Part shown: positions 17,630 to 26,342 of the stretch, one piece after another
How the letters are laid out: the number at the start of each line of letters is the position of its first letter
How positions within the stretch are numbered: position 1 is the first letter of the stretch
NCBI RefSeq assembly: GCF_000219725.1
Contig: NC_015732.1
Span: 868,001-932,000 of the forward strand
Direction: 5' to 3'
DNA: 64,000 nucleotides
From: Gracilinema caldarium DSM 7334
Lineage (GTDB): Bacteria > Spirochaetota > Spirochaetia > Treponematales > Breznakiellaceae
Made by a program: the position numbers and the translations under genes
Notes under the pieces: model-generated
Database searches by the model: none
Told to the model about the DNA's origin: nothing
The model's input: only the letters and a program-made list of their open reading frames with translations

Positions 17630-19093
17630 ATGTATAAGGAAAAGGAACAGGTACCTGAGTTTGAAGACTTTTATGTACCCTTCGGAGGACATTTACGAGA
17701 AGATAATCGATGGGTACGATTAGCCGCAATTATTCCATGGGAAGAGATAGAAGCTGAATATAAAAAATGTTTTTCAAAACGAATTGGAAGAACAGCCAAG
17801 ACCGTACGGCTCGCCTTGGGATCATTATTGATAAAAGAGAAATTACAATTAACAGATGAAGAAACGGTAGAAACAATACGAGAGAACCATTACCTGCAAT
17901 ATTTTTTAGGATATGAATCTTACAAAGATGAAAAACCCTTTGATCCAAGCATGATGGTTCATTTTCGAAAACGGCTTGGACCTGATGCAATAGCAAAGAT
18001 AAATGAGTTGATAGCGAAACGGTATCAAGAACAGGTAGAAGCAGAATCTGAAAAAAAACAGAACAAAGAAAACCAAAAGGATGACCATGATCATGGAAAT
18101 CGAGGGCAACTCATTATAGATGCCACGTGCGTCCCCCAGGATATCCGGCATCCCCATGATGTCACTTTATTGGATGAAGCGCGAAGGAAAACAGAAAAGA
18201 TAATTGATACGTTATATGAAGCGAGTGAGCTCACCATAAAACCACGAACCTATAGAAAACAGGCCCGTATCAAATATCTCAATTTTATACGAGGGCGACG
18301 AAGAACAAAAAAAGAAATACGCAGAGCGATTCGGACCCAACTCCAATACATACGACGTAATTTACGGACTATCAATGAATTACAAAACAAGGTTCCCAGT
18401 ACAACGTTGAGTGCAAAACAGCGACGTGATCTTATCGTGATACATGAGGTTTACCGGCAACAGGTACAGATGTATAAGGGAAAGACCCATTCGATATCGG
18501 GAAAAATCGTCAGTATCAGTCAACCCCATGTACGACCAATAGCCCGAGGTAAAGCAAAAGCGGCCTTTGAATTCGGAGCAAAACTATCAGCATCGATGAC
18601 CGAACACGGGATGATTTTTATAGATCGATTACAATGGGAACCCTATAACGAACAAGAAGATTTGCCAACACAAATAGAAAAATATAAGAGGCGATGTGGT
18701 CGATATCCGGAATCGGTGCATGCCGATAAAATATATCGGACACGAGCAAACCGAGCCTATTGTGAAGCTCGAGGAATACGATTGTCTGGACCACCCTTAG
18801 GCAGACCGATTAAAGAAACATTAGAGAATAAAAAGATAGTACGACAGCTACGAAAGATTCAAAGACTTGACGAAGCCATTCGACAAGCGATTGAAGGTGG
18901 CTTTGGATATATGAAACGAAAGTTTGGTCTTGGTACAATCTATGAAAAATTACGCGAAACTAGTGAAACAGCAATTATGGTATGTGTATTGCTGACCAAC
19001 TGTGAAAAGATCCTGAGGGATCTTTTTATGCGCTTTTTATTTTTACTTGGTTTTAAACCTCATAAATCATATTTGAAAGTTTTAGTATACTAA
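17630..19093 (+). CDS. Transposase of the IS5/IS1182 type
   Basis: A full-length 487-residue DDE transposase. The N-terminal DUF772-like domain (about residues 30-110) has the block QYFLGYESYKDEKPFDPSMM. Candidate catalytic residues are Asp in IIDATCVPQDI, Asp in SVHADKIYRTRAN and Glu in IEGGFGYMKRKFG. A charged linker between about 140 and 260 is rich in Lys/Arg/Gln. No frameshift or stop is seen, so the element may still be active. The reading frame starts at ATG 17630 after a GGGGT site. Base use is more AT-rich than that of lepA downstream. Confidence 0.88.
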   Translation: MYKEKEQVPEFEDFYVPFGGHLREDNRWVRLAAIIPWEEIEAEYKKCFSKRIGRTAKTVRLALGSLLIKEKLQLTDEETVETIRENHYLQYFLGYESYKDEKPFDPSMMVHFRKRLGPDAIAKINELIAKRYQEQVEAESEKKQNKENQKDDHDHGNRGQLIIDATCVPQDIRHPHDVTLLDEARRKTEKIIDTLYEASELTIKPRTYRKQARIKYLNFIRGRRRTKKEIRRAIRTQLQYIRRNLRTINELQNKVPSTTLSAKQRRDLIVIHEVYRQQVQMYKGKTHSISGKIVSISQPHVRPIARGKAKAAFEFGAKLSASMTEHGMIFIDRLQWEPYNEQEDLPTQIEKYKRRCGRYPESVHADKIYRTRANRAYCEARGIRLSGPPLGRPIKETLENKKIVRQLRKIQRLDEAIRQAIEGGFGYMKRKFGLGTIYEKLRETSETAIMVCVLLTNCEKILRDLFMRFLFLLGFKPHKSYLKVLVY

Positions 19094-19155
19094 ATTAAAC
19101 CCATTTTAACGTAAAAAAGTTTTGAAATATCATTTTTAGACATTTTCAGTAGGCC

Positions 19156-19191
19156 CTACTTGAAGCCTTAGACAAATTAGCCGCTCTGTAA
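19156..19191 (+). other. Displaced 3' end of the hybrid kinase gene
   Basis: Starting with the right copy of the target duplication, this stretch reads L-L-E-A-L-D-K-L-A-A-L-stop in the frame that continues the kinase after its HEA residues at 17494-17502. It therefore holds the nine lost codons and the original TAA at 19189-19191. The following gap to lepA holds the lepA promoter and nothing else evident. Confidence 0.85.
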
Positions 19192-19271
19192 CTATGAAGT
19201 GCCTCATAATCGAACCAGAGGACCTCTAAAATTGCAGTTTTAAAGGCCCCCATAGGTTGCTGTCCTTACCC

Positions 19272-19300
19272 TTGAGGTTTTATGTAAATTCCGGTATAGT
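19272..19300 (+). promoter_or_regulatory. Promoter of lepA
   Basis: TTGAGG at 19272-19277, 17-bp spacer, TATAGT at 19295-19300. The lepA ATG is at 19309, 8 bases after the -10 box, with no Shine-Dalgarno, so the mRNA start is expected at or within two bases of the ATG. Confidence 0.6.
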
Positions 19301-19308
19301 CCGGCCAT

Positions 19309-21114
19309 ATGAGTGAAACTGCGCATATTCGGAATTTTTGTATTATTGCCCACATAGATCATGGAAAATCCACCTTGGCGGATCGGCTGATCCAGAAGGC
19401 TAAACTGGTGGATGACCGTAATTTTCAAAATCAGATCCTGGATAATATGGATATTGAGCGGGAACGGGGTATAACCATTAAGAGTCAGGCTGTTACCATT
19501 CCCTATACGAGCAAGAACGGCCAGAATTACGAGCTCAATTTTGTTGATACCCCCGGGCATGTGGATTTTACCTATGAGGTGTCTCGGGCTATCAGTTCCT
19601 GTGAGGGAGCCCTGCTTTTGGTTGATGCAACCCAGGGCGTGCAGGCACAAACCCTGTCGAATATGTATCTTGCCCTGGAGCATAACCTCGAAATCATACC
19701 GGTTATCAACAAAATTGATATGGCCGCCGCCGATGTGGAATCCACCAAGCATCAGATTGAGCACGACCTGGGCCTCGATGCGGAACATGCCCTGCTGGTT
19801 TCAGCCAAACAGGGGATTGGGATTGATGAACTTTTCGAAGCAATTGTAGAACGTATACCAGCGCCAAAGGGCAGTTCTGATAAACCCCTTCAGGCGCTGA
19901 TCTTTGACTGCCACTATGATCCCTATCGGGGTGTTATTGTGCATCTGCGGGTGTTCGAAGGCCGCATTAAACCGGGCATGAAAATCCGTTTTATGAACAA
20001 TAATGCTGAGTACGAGGTAGAAACCGTTGGTGTATTTAAGCTGGCTCTAGTAGAACAGCCGGAACTGCGGGCCGGAAGTGTTGGTTACATGATTGCAGGC
20101 ATTAAAACGGTAAGTGATGTCCGGGTTGGTGATACGGTAACCGATGCAGAACATCCCTGTGAGAAGCCCCTTCCTGGGTTTAAAGAAGTAAAACCAGTTG
20201 TGTTCTCATCAATCTACCCGGTGGATTCCAACGATTATGAGGAACTCAAGGATAGCCTGGAAAAATTAAAGCTTAATGATGCATCTCTGGTCTACGAAAA
20301 GGACTCATCGGCGGCCCTTGGGTTCGGTTTCCGCTGTGGTTTCCTGGGTCTGCTGCATCTGGAAGTTGTTCAGGAACGACTGGAACGGGAATTTGATCAA
20401 TCTATCATATTCACCGCTCCCTCGGTAAAATACAAGATTCATCTTCGCAACGGTGAGGAAATCTATGTGGATAACCCCACCGAATATCCCGATGAAGGTA
20501 AAATCGAAAGCGCCGAAGAGCCCTATATTCGAGCTTCCATCATCACCCCGACCACCTATTTGGGGGCAATTATGAGCCTCTGCACCGAAAAACGGGGTGT
20601 TCAGACCAACATGACCTACCTGGATGAAAAGCGGGTGGAACTCGTGTATGAAATGCCCCTGGCGGAGGTCCTTTTTGATTTTTATGATAAACTGAAAAGC
20701 ATCAGCCGGGGTTATGCGAGCTTTGACTATGATATTACGGGGTATAAACCCACGGAACTTGTAAAGCTTGATATCCTTTTAAATGGTAAGGTTGTTGATG
20801 CCCTGTCCCAGCTTGTCTACAAGGGAAATGCCTATGAACGGGCCCGGACCATCTGTGAGCGCCTCCGGGACGAGATTCCCCGTCAGCAGTTCAAGATTCC
20901 GATACAGGGCGCCATTGGCAGTCAAATCATCGCCCGGGAGACGGTAAATGCCCTCCGTAAGGACGTCCTCGCCAAATGTTATGGCGGTGACATTACCCGG
21001 AAGCGGAAACTGCTGGAAAAACAGAAGGAAGGCAAAAAGCGCATGAAGATGGTAGGTGATGTGGAGCTGCCTCAGAATGCCTTCCTCGCAGTCCTGAAGT
21101 CTAAAGATGAGTAA
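19309..21114 (+). CDS. lepA: Elongation factor 4 (LepA)
   Basis: Ribosome-bound GTPase that back-translocates or remodels stalled ribosomes. G1 [10 protein letters not shown]2 region [13 protein letters not shown]3 DTPGHVDF and G4 NKID are intact, and the C-terminal LepA-specific domain with [17 protein letters not shown] is present. The 601-residue length is exact for the family. The start [10 protein letters not shown] matches LepA N-termini, and there is no ribosome site before it. Its last 14 bases overlap the convergent DUF115 gene. Confidence 0.98.
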   Translation: MSETAHIRNFCIIAHIDHGKSTLADRLIQKAKLVDDRNFQNQILDNMDIERERGITIKSQAVTIPYTSKNGQNYELNFVDTPGHVDFTYEVSRAISSCEGALLLVDATQGVQAQTLSNMYLALEHNLEIIPVINKIDMAAADVESTKHQIEHDLGLDAEHALLVSAKQGIGIDELFEAIVERIPAPKGSSDKPLQALIFDCHYDPYRGVIVHLRVFEGRIKPGMKIRFMNNNAEYEVETVGVFKLALVEQPELRAGSVGYMIAGIKTVSDVRVGDTVTDAEHPCEKPLPGFKEVKPVVFSSIYPVDSNDYEELKDSLEKLKLNDASLVYEKDSSAALGFGFRCGFLGLLHLEVVQERLEREFDQSIIFTAPSVKYKIHLRNGEEIYVDNPTEYPDEGKIESAEEPYIRASIITPTTYLGAIMSLCTEKRGVQTNMTYLDEKRVELVYEMPLAEVLFDFYDKLKSISRGYASFDYDITGYKPTELVKLDILLNGKVVDALSQLVYKGNAYERARTICERLRDEIPRQQFKIPIQGAIGSQIIARETVNALRKDVLAKCYGGDITRKRKLLEKQKEGKKRMKMVGDVELPQNAFLAVLKSKDE

Positions 21115-22861
21115 GGCTCGTCTCCACCACCTTGATGAAATAATCCAGCTCTGCACGAACCCGTTTTAAAAAGCTGATGTCACTGGTTCCGGGGCGCTGC
21201 CTGCCGGCGGCGGCGCATTCCGGGAAATGGGCCCACAGGTAATCGCAGGTGTCCAGGAGCTGGTCAAGTTCGCCCGCCGCCGCCGGAGCTTCGCCGGAGA
21301 GAATGGCCCGTAACCGGGTGAGTGAAGTCAGTTCTGAGGTGAGTAAAACCCGGAAGGCTGCAACCTTGTCGTTGTGCTGAGCGGCTGTTGTATCACAGGC
21401 TGTCATTGCGGGGCCTTTGTTGTCCTGAGTCGGGCTGATTATGGCATGAAAGGCTGCGGTCCCTGGGCTGTTATCTGCCAGGGCTATAGCTGCTGCGGAT
21501 TTGTCAGAGTAGGCCGCAACCGCTGGGTTTTCATCAATATGACCTATGAGTTCTTCCAGAGTTCCCTTGCGGATCTGCAGGTCAAGACCCCAGGGGCGTA
21601 AATCTATAAGCCGGTTTTGCCCCGAGAATTCTCTGATAAACAGTTCCTGGTATCGCTGCAGTGCCCGGTCAGTGAAAAGCAGTCGGCCACGTTCATCAAT
21701 ATGTGTTGAAAGATCTTGCTTAAATACAGCTGAGAGAGAACTCAGCGGAGCCAGCCGATTTTGACTGCCGTAGATTCTCTGATAACCGGGACTGGCTTTG
21801 GCATGGTAGAGGTGTGGTGTAAAGGCAAAATCGAGCCCTGCGATGTATACCGGACCACGGGTAAGAGATAGTGCAATAGAGGTTGCCGTAAGTCCAACGG
21901 AACCTAAAGGCGGGATAAGGATAGGCAGCAGCTGAGCTTGTTCAAGTCTGGTTAGAAAGCCAAGTTCAGTCCAGGGGGTATAAAAAAAATATACCTTTTC
22001 TTGAGCAGTCTGGATAGTATCGGGATGGGCTGATACGTCCATGGCCAGGGCAAAATCTGCCGTTTTATAACCGATAAAATCCTTGAGGTTCCAAATTTGA
22101 GCTTCCAGTGCAACCACCAAATCCACCGGTATACCCCTAGATATACATGATTGCAGTGCCGTATCAACACAGATGATGCGAAAGGTACGCTTTTCATTGT
22201 TGAGTATATAAGGGTATGTATGCAGAAGCCGGTCAAGGAATTCATCCAGGCTGGGACCTGCCCCTAAAACAAGTACCGGTGTTGTGCCAAAGCTGAGCTG
22301 GTCCAGCGAAGGTCGATGGGCTAGGGCTGAAAGATTTCGCAGGGTGTTTCTCGCATAGAGCCGACCCATCCGGGTAAGGGTCATTGCGTTGAACCAGTCG
22401 ATGGCTAGGTCTTGCTGCAGTGTGTGAAATAGCTCTCTGTATTTCTGTTCATATAAGGTCCAGCCTGCGTTCAGGGTTACCAGCTCTAGGCGGCGAAAAT
22501 GACGGGGCCCCCAGGTTTTTCGAACAAAATGACAGAGTTCTGCTTCGGTTTTTATACAGATATAAGGAACTGTAGGGGCAATGGTTTGGTAGAACACTTC
22601 TTTTGTTACGGAGAAAAGGGCAGGGTCTACCTCAAGGGCTATTAGAGCTGAATCCTCAGGTAAGGAATTTAAGATGACCGGAATCCCATAGCCAAAGAGG
22701 GGCGAGGCCACGAGATAGAGGGTTCGTTGTTTAACAGTATAGGTAGCAGCTGTCTTTTCAGACTGTGCTATGGGATCAATGATTGAAAGGAGGGTTTTTC
22801 CTCGATATGAAAGTGAAAGACCCCGCCGCGCAGGACGCGGCTGGGGAACTTCATGGGTCAT
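21101..22861 (-). CDS. DUF115 / MAF_flag10 family protein (6-hydroxymethylpterin pyrophosphokinase MptE-like fold)
   Basis: A 586-residue protein whose middle part carries the DUF115 signature: [17 protein letters not shown] at about residues 206-222, then [24 protein letters not shown] and, further on, [17 protein letters not shown]. Family members in flagellated bacteria take part in flagellin glycosylation or motility, whereas archaeal MptE makes pterins, so the exact role is open. The last 100 residues are Ala-rich and variable. It starts 8 bases downstream of the PpiD-like gene on the same strand, so the two form an operon, and it ends over the lepA stop. Confidence 0.72.
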   Translation of the reverse strand: MTHEVPQPRPARRGLSLSYRGKTLLSIIDPIAQSEKTAATYTVKQRTLYLVASPLFGYGIPVILNSLPEDSALIALEVDPALFSVTKEVFYQTIAPTVPYICIKTEAELCHFVRKTWGPRHFRRLELVTLNAGWTLYEQKYRELFHTLQQDLAIDWFNAMTLTRMGRLYARNTLRNLSALAHRPSLDQLSFGTTPVLVLGAGPSLDEFLDRLLHTYPYILNNEKRTFRIICVDTALQSCISRGIPVDLVVALEAQIWNLKDFIGYKTADFALAMDVSAHPDTIQTAQEKVYFFYTPWTELGFLTRLEQAQLLPILIPPLGSVGLTATSIALSLTRGPVYIAGLDFAFTPHLYHAKASPGYQRIYGSQNRLAPLSSLSAVFKQDLSTHIDERGRLLFTDRALQRYQELFIREFSGQNRLIDLRPWGLDLQIRKGTLEELIGHIDENPAVAAYSDKSAAAIALADNSPGTAAFHAIISPTQDNKGPAMTACDTTAAQHNDKVAAFRVLLTSELTSLTRLRAILSGEAPAAAGELDQLLDTCDYLWAHFPECAAAGRQRPGTSDISFLKRVRAELDYFIKVVETSLTHL

Positions 22862-22869
22862 AGGAGTAG

Positions 22870-24408
22870 TTAATTATTCGATGCCATAAAGGTGCGGACG
22901 AAGGTGTCGAAGAACTGATCCTTCAGTTTTTTGCTGTTTAGGAAGTAGTTCCGCAGGGTCCGCTCGGAATACTGGCTGGCAATGTAGTTGTAATAGTAAT
23001 CAATAATGGTGGAGGTAGAATCCTCAGCCTTAGTTTCTGAGACTGGATTCAGGACAATAATATTGTCCCCCACTACGATGGGTTTTGAAGGACTTTGCAG
23101 GGGCGTAGAAAAGGCGGTCTTCCAGAAAGTTTCATTAGTGGAAGCTCCTGAAAGTTCTGGGATATTCTGGGTATTCAAGCCTTTTAAGATTTCTACATCC
23201 CCATAGTTAAGTGCTATTGGCCCAAAGGATTTCTTGGTTAACGAAAGGGCTGAAACAGCATTGGTAAAGCTCATGGTACGGGCTTTTTCGGCAAATTCGT
23301 TGGCTTTAGCAATGAGGTAGTCTTCGACTTTTCCCTTTTCAAAGGACATCATATAAGATCGAGCTTTAGTAAGCAGAGCCGAATCCGGAATACTTATTAT
23401 ACGAGGTTCTTCTTCTGCACGATAGAACACCCAGCCCGCTGAGCCCTTGATGAGTTCACTTAACGTGCCTTTGCTGAGACTCAGAACCTTTTCTCTGGCG
23501 GCTATGTCAGTAATTTCAGTAGCAAGTTCAAAGGCATATTTCAAGCCTGTATCGCCGCCCTTATCGGCATATTCATCTTTCGAGTGGGTTTTTGCAGCGT
23601 CTTCAAAACTGACTGAGCCGTTTTTTACCGACTCATATACCTTTTTAGCATCCCCCTCACTGGAACTAATGGTAATCTTGGAAAGATGTACCTGCTTAAA
23701 CAGGTTAGGATTAGAGATTACAAAGGCACTTACTTCACTGTCAGGATAGGAAGCGAGGGGAAACACAACCATGTCAAAACTCCGTTCAGGGGATGCCATG
23801 GACTTTATAAAGTCCTTTTCTTGAGTTGAGATACGGAGATTCAGGGTGTCTTCCATGTACCGTTCTAATGCAATCTGACCTTCCAAGTCTCGCCGCAGGT
23901 TCATCCGGTCTGCTTCAGACATAGCCTTATAGCGGGCGGCAGAAAATTTGCCATTTTCCTGGAATACCGGCAAGGTAGCCATCCTTTTATCCACAAGCCC
24001 CTGGGGAGTGGTGTATCCTGCTTTTTTCATTTCCTGAAGGGCTGCAGTCTGAACAACCGTACTTTCAAAGGCTGCCCGCCAAACCTGGAATGCTACATAC
24101 TGGTTATTCTGGTCCTTCCCAGAAGACCGAAGTTGTTCGCTATAATAATCCCTTTGCTGGGCAAAGTAGTTTCCAGGATAAAATTCTATAGGAATGCCGT
24201 CATAGGACCCGAAGGAAAGGCGTCCTCCCGCTGCGAGACTGTTAGCTTTTGGTGCCATGGCCGGAACCAGCACAAAGGCAATTACGGTGAAAAGGGTGAT
24301 AAGAATGGACCCCGTATAAAGGGCTGGATGGGCTTTAAACCGACGGACAAATTCCTGCCATCCTGAAAGCTCATTCTGAACAACAGGCTTTTTCTCTTTT
24401 GATGCCAT
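22870..24408 (-). CDS. PpiD/SurA-like membrane-anchored peptidyl-prolyl isomerase
   Basis: A 512-residue protein with a short cytoplasmic N-terminus, one membrane segment (about residues 33-54, LYTGSILITLFTVIAFVLVP) and a large external part, as in PpiD. A SurA_N-like helical region spans about residues 60-200. A parvulin-like domain follows at roughly 235-330, containing VKNGSVSFEDAAKTHSKDEYADKGGD and KGTLSELIKGSAGW; the second of these blocks is the most typical. It should help exported proteins fold. The catalytic activity of the parvulin domain cannot be judged by eye. A promoter is visible at 24479-24507. Confidence 0.8.
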   Translation of the reverse strand: MASKEKKPVVQNELSGWQEFVRRFKAHPALYTGSILITLFTVIAFVLVPAMAPKANSLAAGGRLSFGSYDGIPIEFYPGNYFAQQRDYYSEQLRSSGKDQNNQYVAFQVWRAAFESTVVQTAALQEMKKAGYTTPQGLVDKRMATLPVFQENGKFSAARYKAMSEADRMNLRRDLEGQIALERYMEDTLNLRISTQEKDFIKSMASPERSFDMVVFPLASYPDSEVSAFVISNPNLFKQVHLSKITISSSEGDAKKVYESVKNGSVSFEDAAKTHSKDEYADKGGDTGLKYAFELATEITDIAAREKVLSLSKGTLSELIKGSAGWVFYRAEEEPRIISIPDSALLTKARSYMMSFEKGKVEDYLIAKANEFAEKARTMSFTNAVSALSLTKKSFGPIALNYGDVEILKGLNTQNIPELSGASTNETFWKTAFSTPLQSPSKPIVVGDNIIVLNPVSETKAEDSTSTIIDYYYNYIASQYSERTLRNYFLNSKKLKDQFFDTFVRTFMASNN

Positions 24409-24478
24409 AGGGTTATGTACCTCTCTGCATTGAAGCTCGACGTGTACGGTATTATAAAAAACGCACCGTAGGCACTAA

Positions 24479-24507
24479 AACATAGCATGCCGATAAAGGG
24501 TCGTCAA
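24479..24507 (-). promoter_or_regulatory. Promoter of the PpiD-like / DUF115 operon
   Basis: Read on the minus strand: TTGACG (24507-24502), 17-bp spacer, TATGTT (24484-24479). Transcription would start near 24472, giving a leader of about 65 bases before the ATG at 24408. Confidence 0.5.
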
Positions 24508-24576
24508 TGACTTGGCCTTATTCCTGAAATAGCACGGATGCATACTAGCATGCTATACTTGGAGTGGGAGTGACAG

Positions 24577-25219
24577 ATGTACCGCTTTTCTTTTTGTCTA
24601 TTATACAAATACCCCCTGTTTTTAATTATTACCTTATGTGTATGTTTAATTCCTGTTTATACCGCCTTGAAGTACAGGTAGATCCGCCGCAGGTGGTAAT
24701 TTATGTGGTAATTTATATCGATGGAAAAATATGTCATATAGATGAGCCTATCCTGCTTCCCTGGCCTAGGGATGTTCATACCCTAAAGGCTGAAGCCCCC
24801 TATTATACATCTCCAATCACGATAGAACTTCCTGCGGGTATCCATCGTATACGACTACATCGAGAAGGATTTGTTGATGAAGTGTGTCGAATTCAGGTTT
24901 CTTCCGCAGTACCTCTGGTTTTTCATTATTGTATCCTGCCGTGGCCCGAACAATCCAACATCATATCTGCTCCGAAGTCCCGAAGTGGGATTATTTCAGT
25001 GATCGATGTAAACAATCACAACATACTCTTGCAATTTTCTGCTGGAAACCAGCCCACTGGTCTTGTTATCAGCCCTTCAGGTACCTATCTGGCTCTCTCC
25101 AATTTTCTGGATAATACGGTTGAACTTTTAAGATTAAGGATTTTTTGGGAAAAAGTGCTGTTATTCATACTGAATCAGATTTTATCTATCCTCCTAATGT
25201 GGTGCATGAAATGGATTAA
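24577..25219 (+). pseudogene. Frameshifted exported PEGA/beta-propeller-like protein
   Basis: Three frames together read as one gene. ATG 24577, with GGGAG six bases upstream, gives a signal-peptide start (MYRFSFCLLYKYPLFLIITL…). That frame stops at a TAG after about 34 codons. From about 24664 the next frame continues with LEVQVDPPQVVIY, a PEGA-like unit (IELPAGIHRIRLHREGF) and a propeller blade (PTGLVISPSGTYLALSNFLDNTVEL). At the T6 run 25141-25146 it shifts again, and a third frame gives LGKSAVIHTESDFIYPPNVVHEMD and stop at 25219. Both shifts are consistent with loss of one base. A 12-base tandem duplication (24693-24716) doubles the residues VVIY. Even repaired it has only one or two blades, so it is also a truncated copy. 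Sequencing error cannot be excluded. Confidence 0.7.
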
Positions 25220-25246
25220 TTTAAATAAATTTCTTAGCAAAACTGC

Positions 25247-25275
25247 TTGACATAAAAATAGTATTTCGATATATT
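25247..25275 (+). promoter_or_regulatory. Promoter of tRNA-Asp
   Basis: TTGACA at 25247-25252, 17-bp spacer, TATATT at 25270-25275, 12 bases before the mature tRNA end. A near-consensus stable-RNA promoter. Confidence 0.75.
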
Positions 25276-25287
25276 CACAGCCGTTAC

Positions 25288-25361
25288 GGGGGCGTAGCGA
25301 AGCTGGTTATCGCGCTGGCCTGTCAAGCCGGAGATCGCGGGTTCAAGCCCCGTCGCTCCCG
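25288..25361 (+). tRNA. tRNA-Asp (GTC anticodon)
   Basis: Acceptor stem GGGGGCG/CGCTCCC (one G-U pair), anticodon stem CTGGC/GCCGG with loop CTGTCAA (anticodon GTC), T-arm GGGTTCAAGCCC, discriminator G. CCA is not encoded. Confidence 0.95.
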
Positions 25362-25362
25362 T

Positions 25363-25393
25363 AAAGCCCGTCCAATATTGGACGGGCTTTTTT
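25363..25393 (+). terminator. Rho-independent terminator after tRNA-Asp
   Basis: AAAGCCCGTCCAA pairs with TTGGACGGGCTTT around a two-base TA centre, followed directly by more T. A very strong hairpin. Confidence 0.9.
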
Positions 25394-25429
25394 CCATATA
25401 GACCTTAATACAAAATCAATGACAAAAGA

Positions 25430-25502
25430 CGGGCTGTAGCGCAGGGGCTAGCGCGCTTGGTTCGGGACCAAGATGTCGGCGGTTCAAATCCGCCCAGCCC
25501 GA
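25430..25502 (+). tRNA. tRNA-Pro (CGG anticodon)
   Basis: Acceptor stem CGGGCTG/CAGCCCG, anticodon stem CTTGG/CCAAG with loop TTCGGGA (anticodon CGG), T-arm CGGTTCAAATCCG, discriminator A. CCA is not encoded. Confidence 0.95.
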
Positions 25503-25511
25503 GAACAGAGA

Positions 25512-25542
25512 GGAACTGCTAAAGTTGGCAGTTCTTTTTTTT
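25512..25542 (+). terminator. Rho-independent terminator after tRNA-Pro
   Basis: GAACTGC (25513-25519) and GCAGTTC (25528-25534) form a hairpin followed by eight T. Confidence 0.85.
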
Positions 25543-25579
25543 GCAGCCAATATCATGAGCAAATAGAGATACAAGCGAG

Positions 25580-25645
25580 GGGCGGGCGGATTTGAACCGG
25601 AGCCTGCGCCGAGCGCATGCAAGGAAAAGGGGCCAGGATGGCCCC
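25580..25645 (-). repeat. Inverted tRNA-like 3' fragment and adjacent GC hairpin
   Basis: On the minus strand, CGGTTCAAATCCGCCC (25599-25584) repeats 16 bases of the tRNA-Pro T-arm and 3' side (25480-25495), followed by GCCCC like an acceptor strand. No matching D-arm or anticodon arm is seen, and the outer T-stem pairs are lost, so it is not a functional tRNA. A GGGGCC/GGCCCC hairpin lies beside it at 25629-25645. The fragment may be a relic of recombination at the tRNA gene. Confidence 0.5.
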
Positions 25646-25700
25646 GTCAGCAGGCGGAGGCGTTATTTCAGATGACTCTAAAATCTCAACATAATATGTA

Positions 25701-25728
25701 TTGACAATTATAACACATTAAATATTAT
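25701..25728 (+). promoter_or_regulatory. Promoter of the frameshifted ankyrin-like gene
   Basis: TTGACA at 25701-25706, 16-bp spacer, TATTAT at 25723-25728. The ATG at 25735 is 6 bases further on with no Shine-Dalgarno. Confidence 0.55.
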
Positions 25729-25734
25729 AAAAAT

Positions 25735-26110
25735 ATGAATCGATTAACTATAAAAAAATATATATTATGGGTCTTTCTGATCATACCGCTGTTTGTTGTT
25801 GCTCATCCAATAACTCGTACAAAATTGATAAATGATCAAATCTATAATGCTATTCTTGAAAACAGGCTCGATGACCTATTACTTCTTCTTAAAGAGTCAA
25901 AGGATTTATTTAAACGAAGAAACAACCGATGGAAAATCAATATTCGACGCCGTTTTTGTGTTTAATAATTGTGAGGCCGCAGAAATATTATTCCAAAACC
26001 ATATAGATATATTTAAAAAAGATAAACATGGAGAAAGTATATGTGATAAGGTAAAGCAATCAAAGAATCGTACATTGCAGAATTTATTAAAGAAATATTA
26101 CCCTTTGTAA
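25735..26110 (+). pseudogene. Small exported ankyrin-like protein, broken by a frameshift
   Basis: ATG 25735 opens a signal peptide (ILWVFLIIPLFVVAHP) followed by IYNAILENRLDDLLLLLKESKDL, an ankyrin-type helix pair. Near 25908-25914 the frame must move by one base: the next frame continues LNEETTDGKSIFDAVFVFNNCEAAEILFQ and KDKHGESICDKVKQ, a second and third ankyrin-like unit, to the stop at 26110. Removing one T from the TTATTT run restores an uninterrupted reading of about 125 residues. The family assignment is tentative. The 232-base gap after it holds a weak terminator and the promoter of the next gene. Confidence 0.6.
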
Positions 26111-26148
26111 TAGTTTTAAGTAAACTTTATCTACATAATGAGCTAGTA

Positions 26149-26174
26149 AACTTCTTGCTGAAGGTTTTTTTTAA
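26149..26174 (+). terminator. Weak terminator-like hairpin
   Basis: CTTC (26151-26154) pairs with GAAG (26160-26163), extended by AA/TT with a bulge, followed by a run of eight T. Confidence 0.4.
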
Positions 26175-26273
26175 ACATTTAGTCTCTTAGAACTCTACCA
26201 TAGTTTATTTGTTTTAAAAAGCTAACCGCATCTTTTATATACGCCCTTTATTTTAAATAAAATTCATTTACTT

Positions 26274-26301
26274 TTGTGAGAAAGTATTGGTATCTTATAA
26301 T
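26274..26301 (+). promoter_or_regulatory. Promoter of the aldo-keto reductase gene
   Basis: TTGTGA at 26274-26279, 16-bp spacer, consensus TATAAT at 26296-26301. The gene follows at 26343 with a TAGGAG ribosome site. Confidence 0.5.
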
Positions 26302-26342
26302 TGGTTGAGATATATCAATCAATAAAGATTTAGGAGTGTTGT

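Larger units (their letters stand above)
17507..19155 (+). mobile_element. Complete insertion sequence, about 1.65 kb, IS5/IS1182-like
   Basis: The ends are imperfect inverted repeats: left GGGGCTTCCTGAAAA, right (reversed) GGCCTACTGAAAA. The 6-7 base direct repeat CTACTT(G) flanks them, and joining the host sequence across it restores the kinase reading frame. One intact transposase gene fills the element in the same direction as the host gene. Family placement rests on the transposase style, not on a search. Confidence 0.88.

Noticed and set aside
25580-25620. A tRNA gene on the minus strand
   Set aside because: Only a T-arm and acceptor-like end are present; there is no anticodon arm or D-arm and the outer T-stem pairs do not match.
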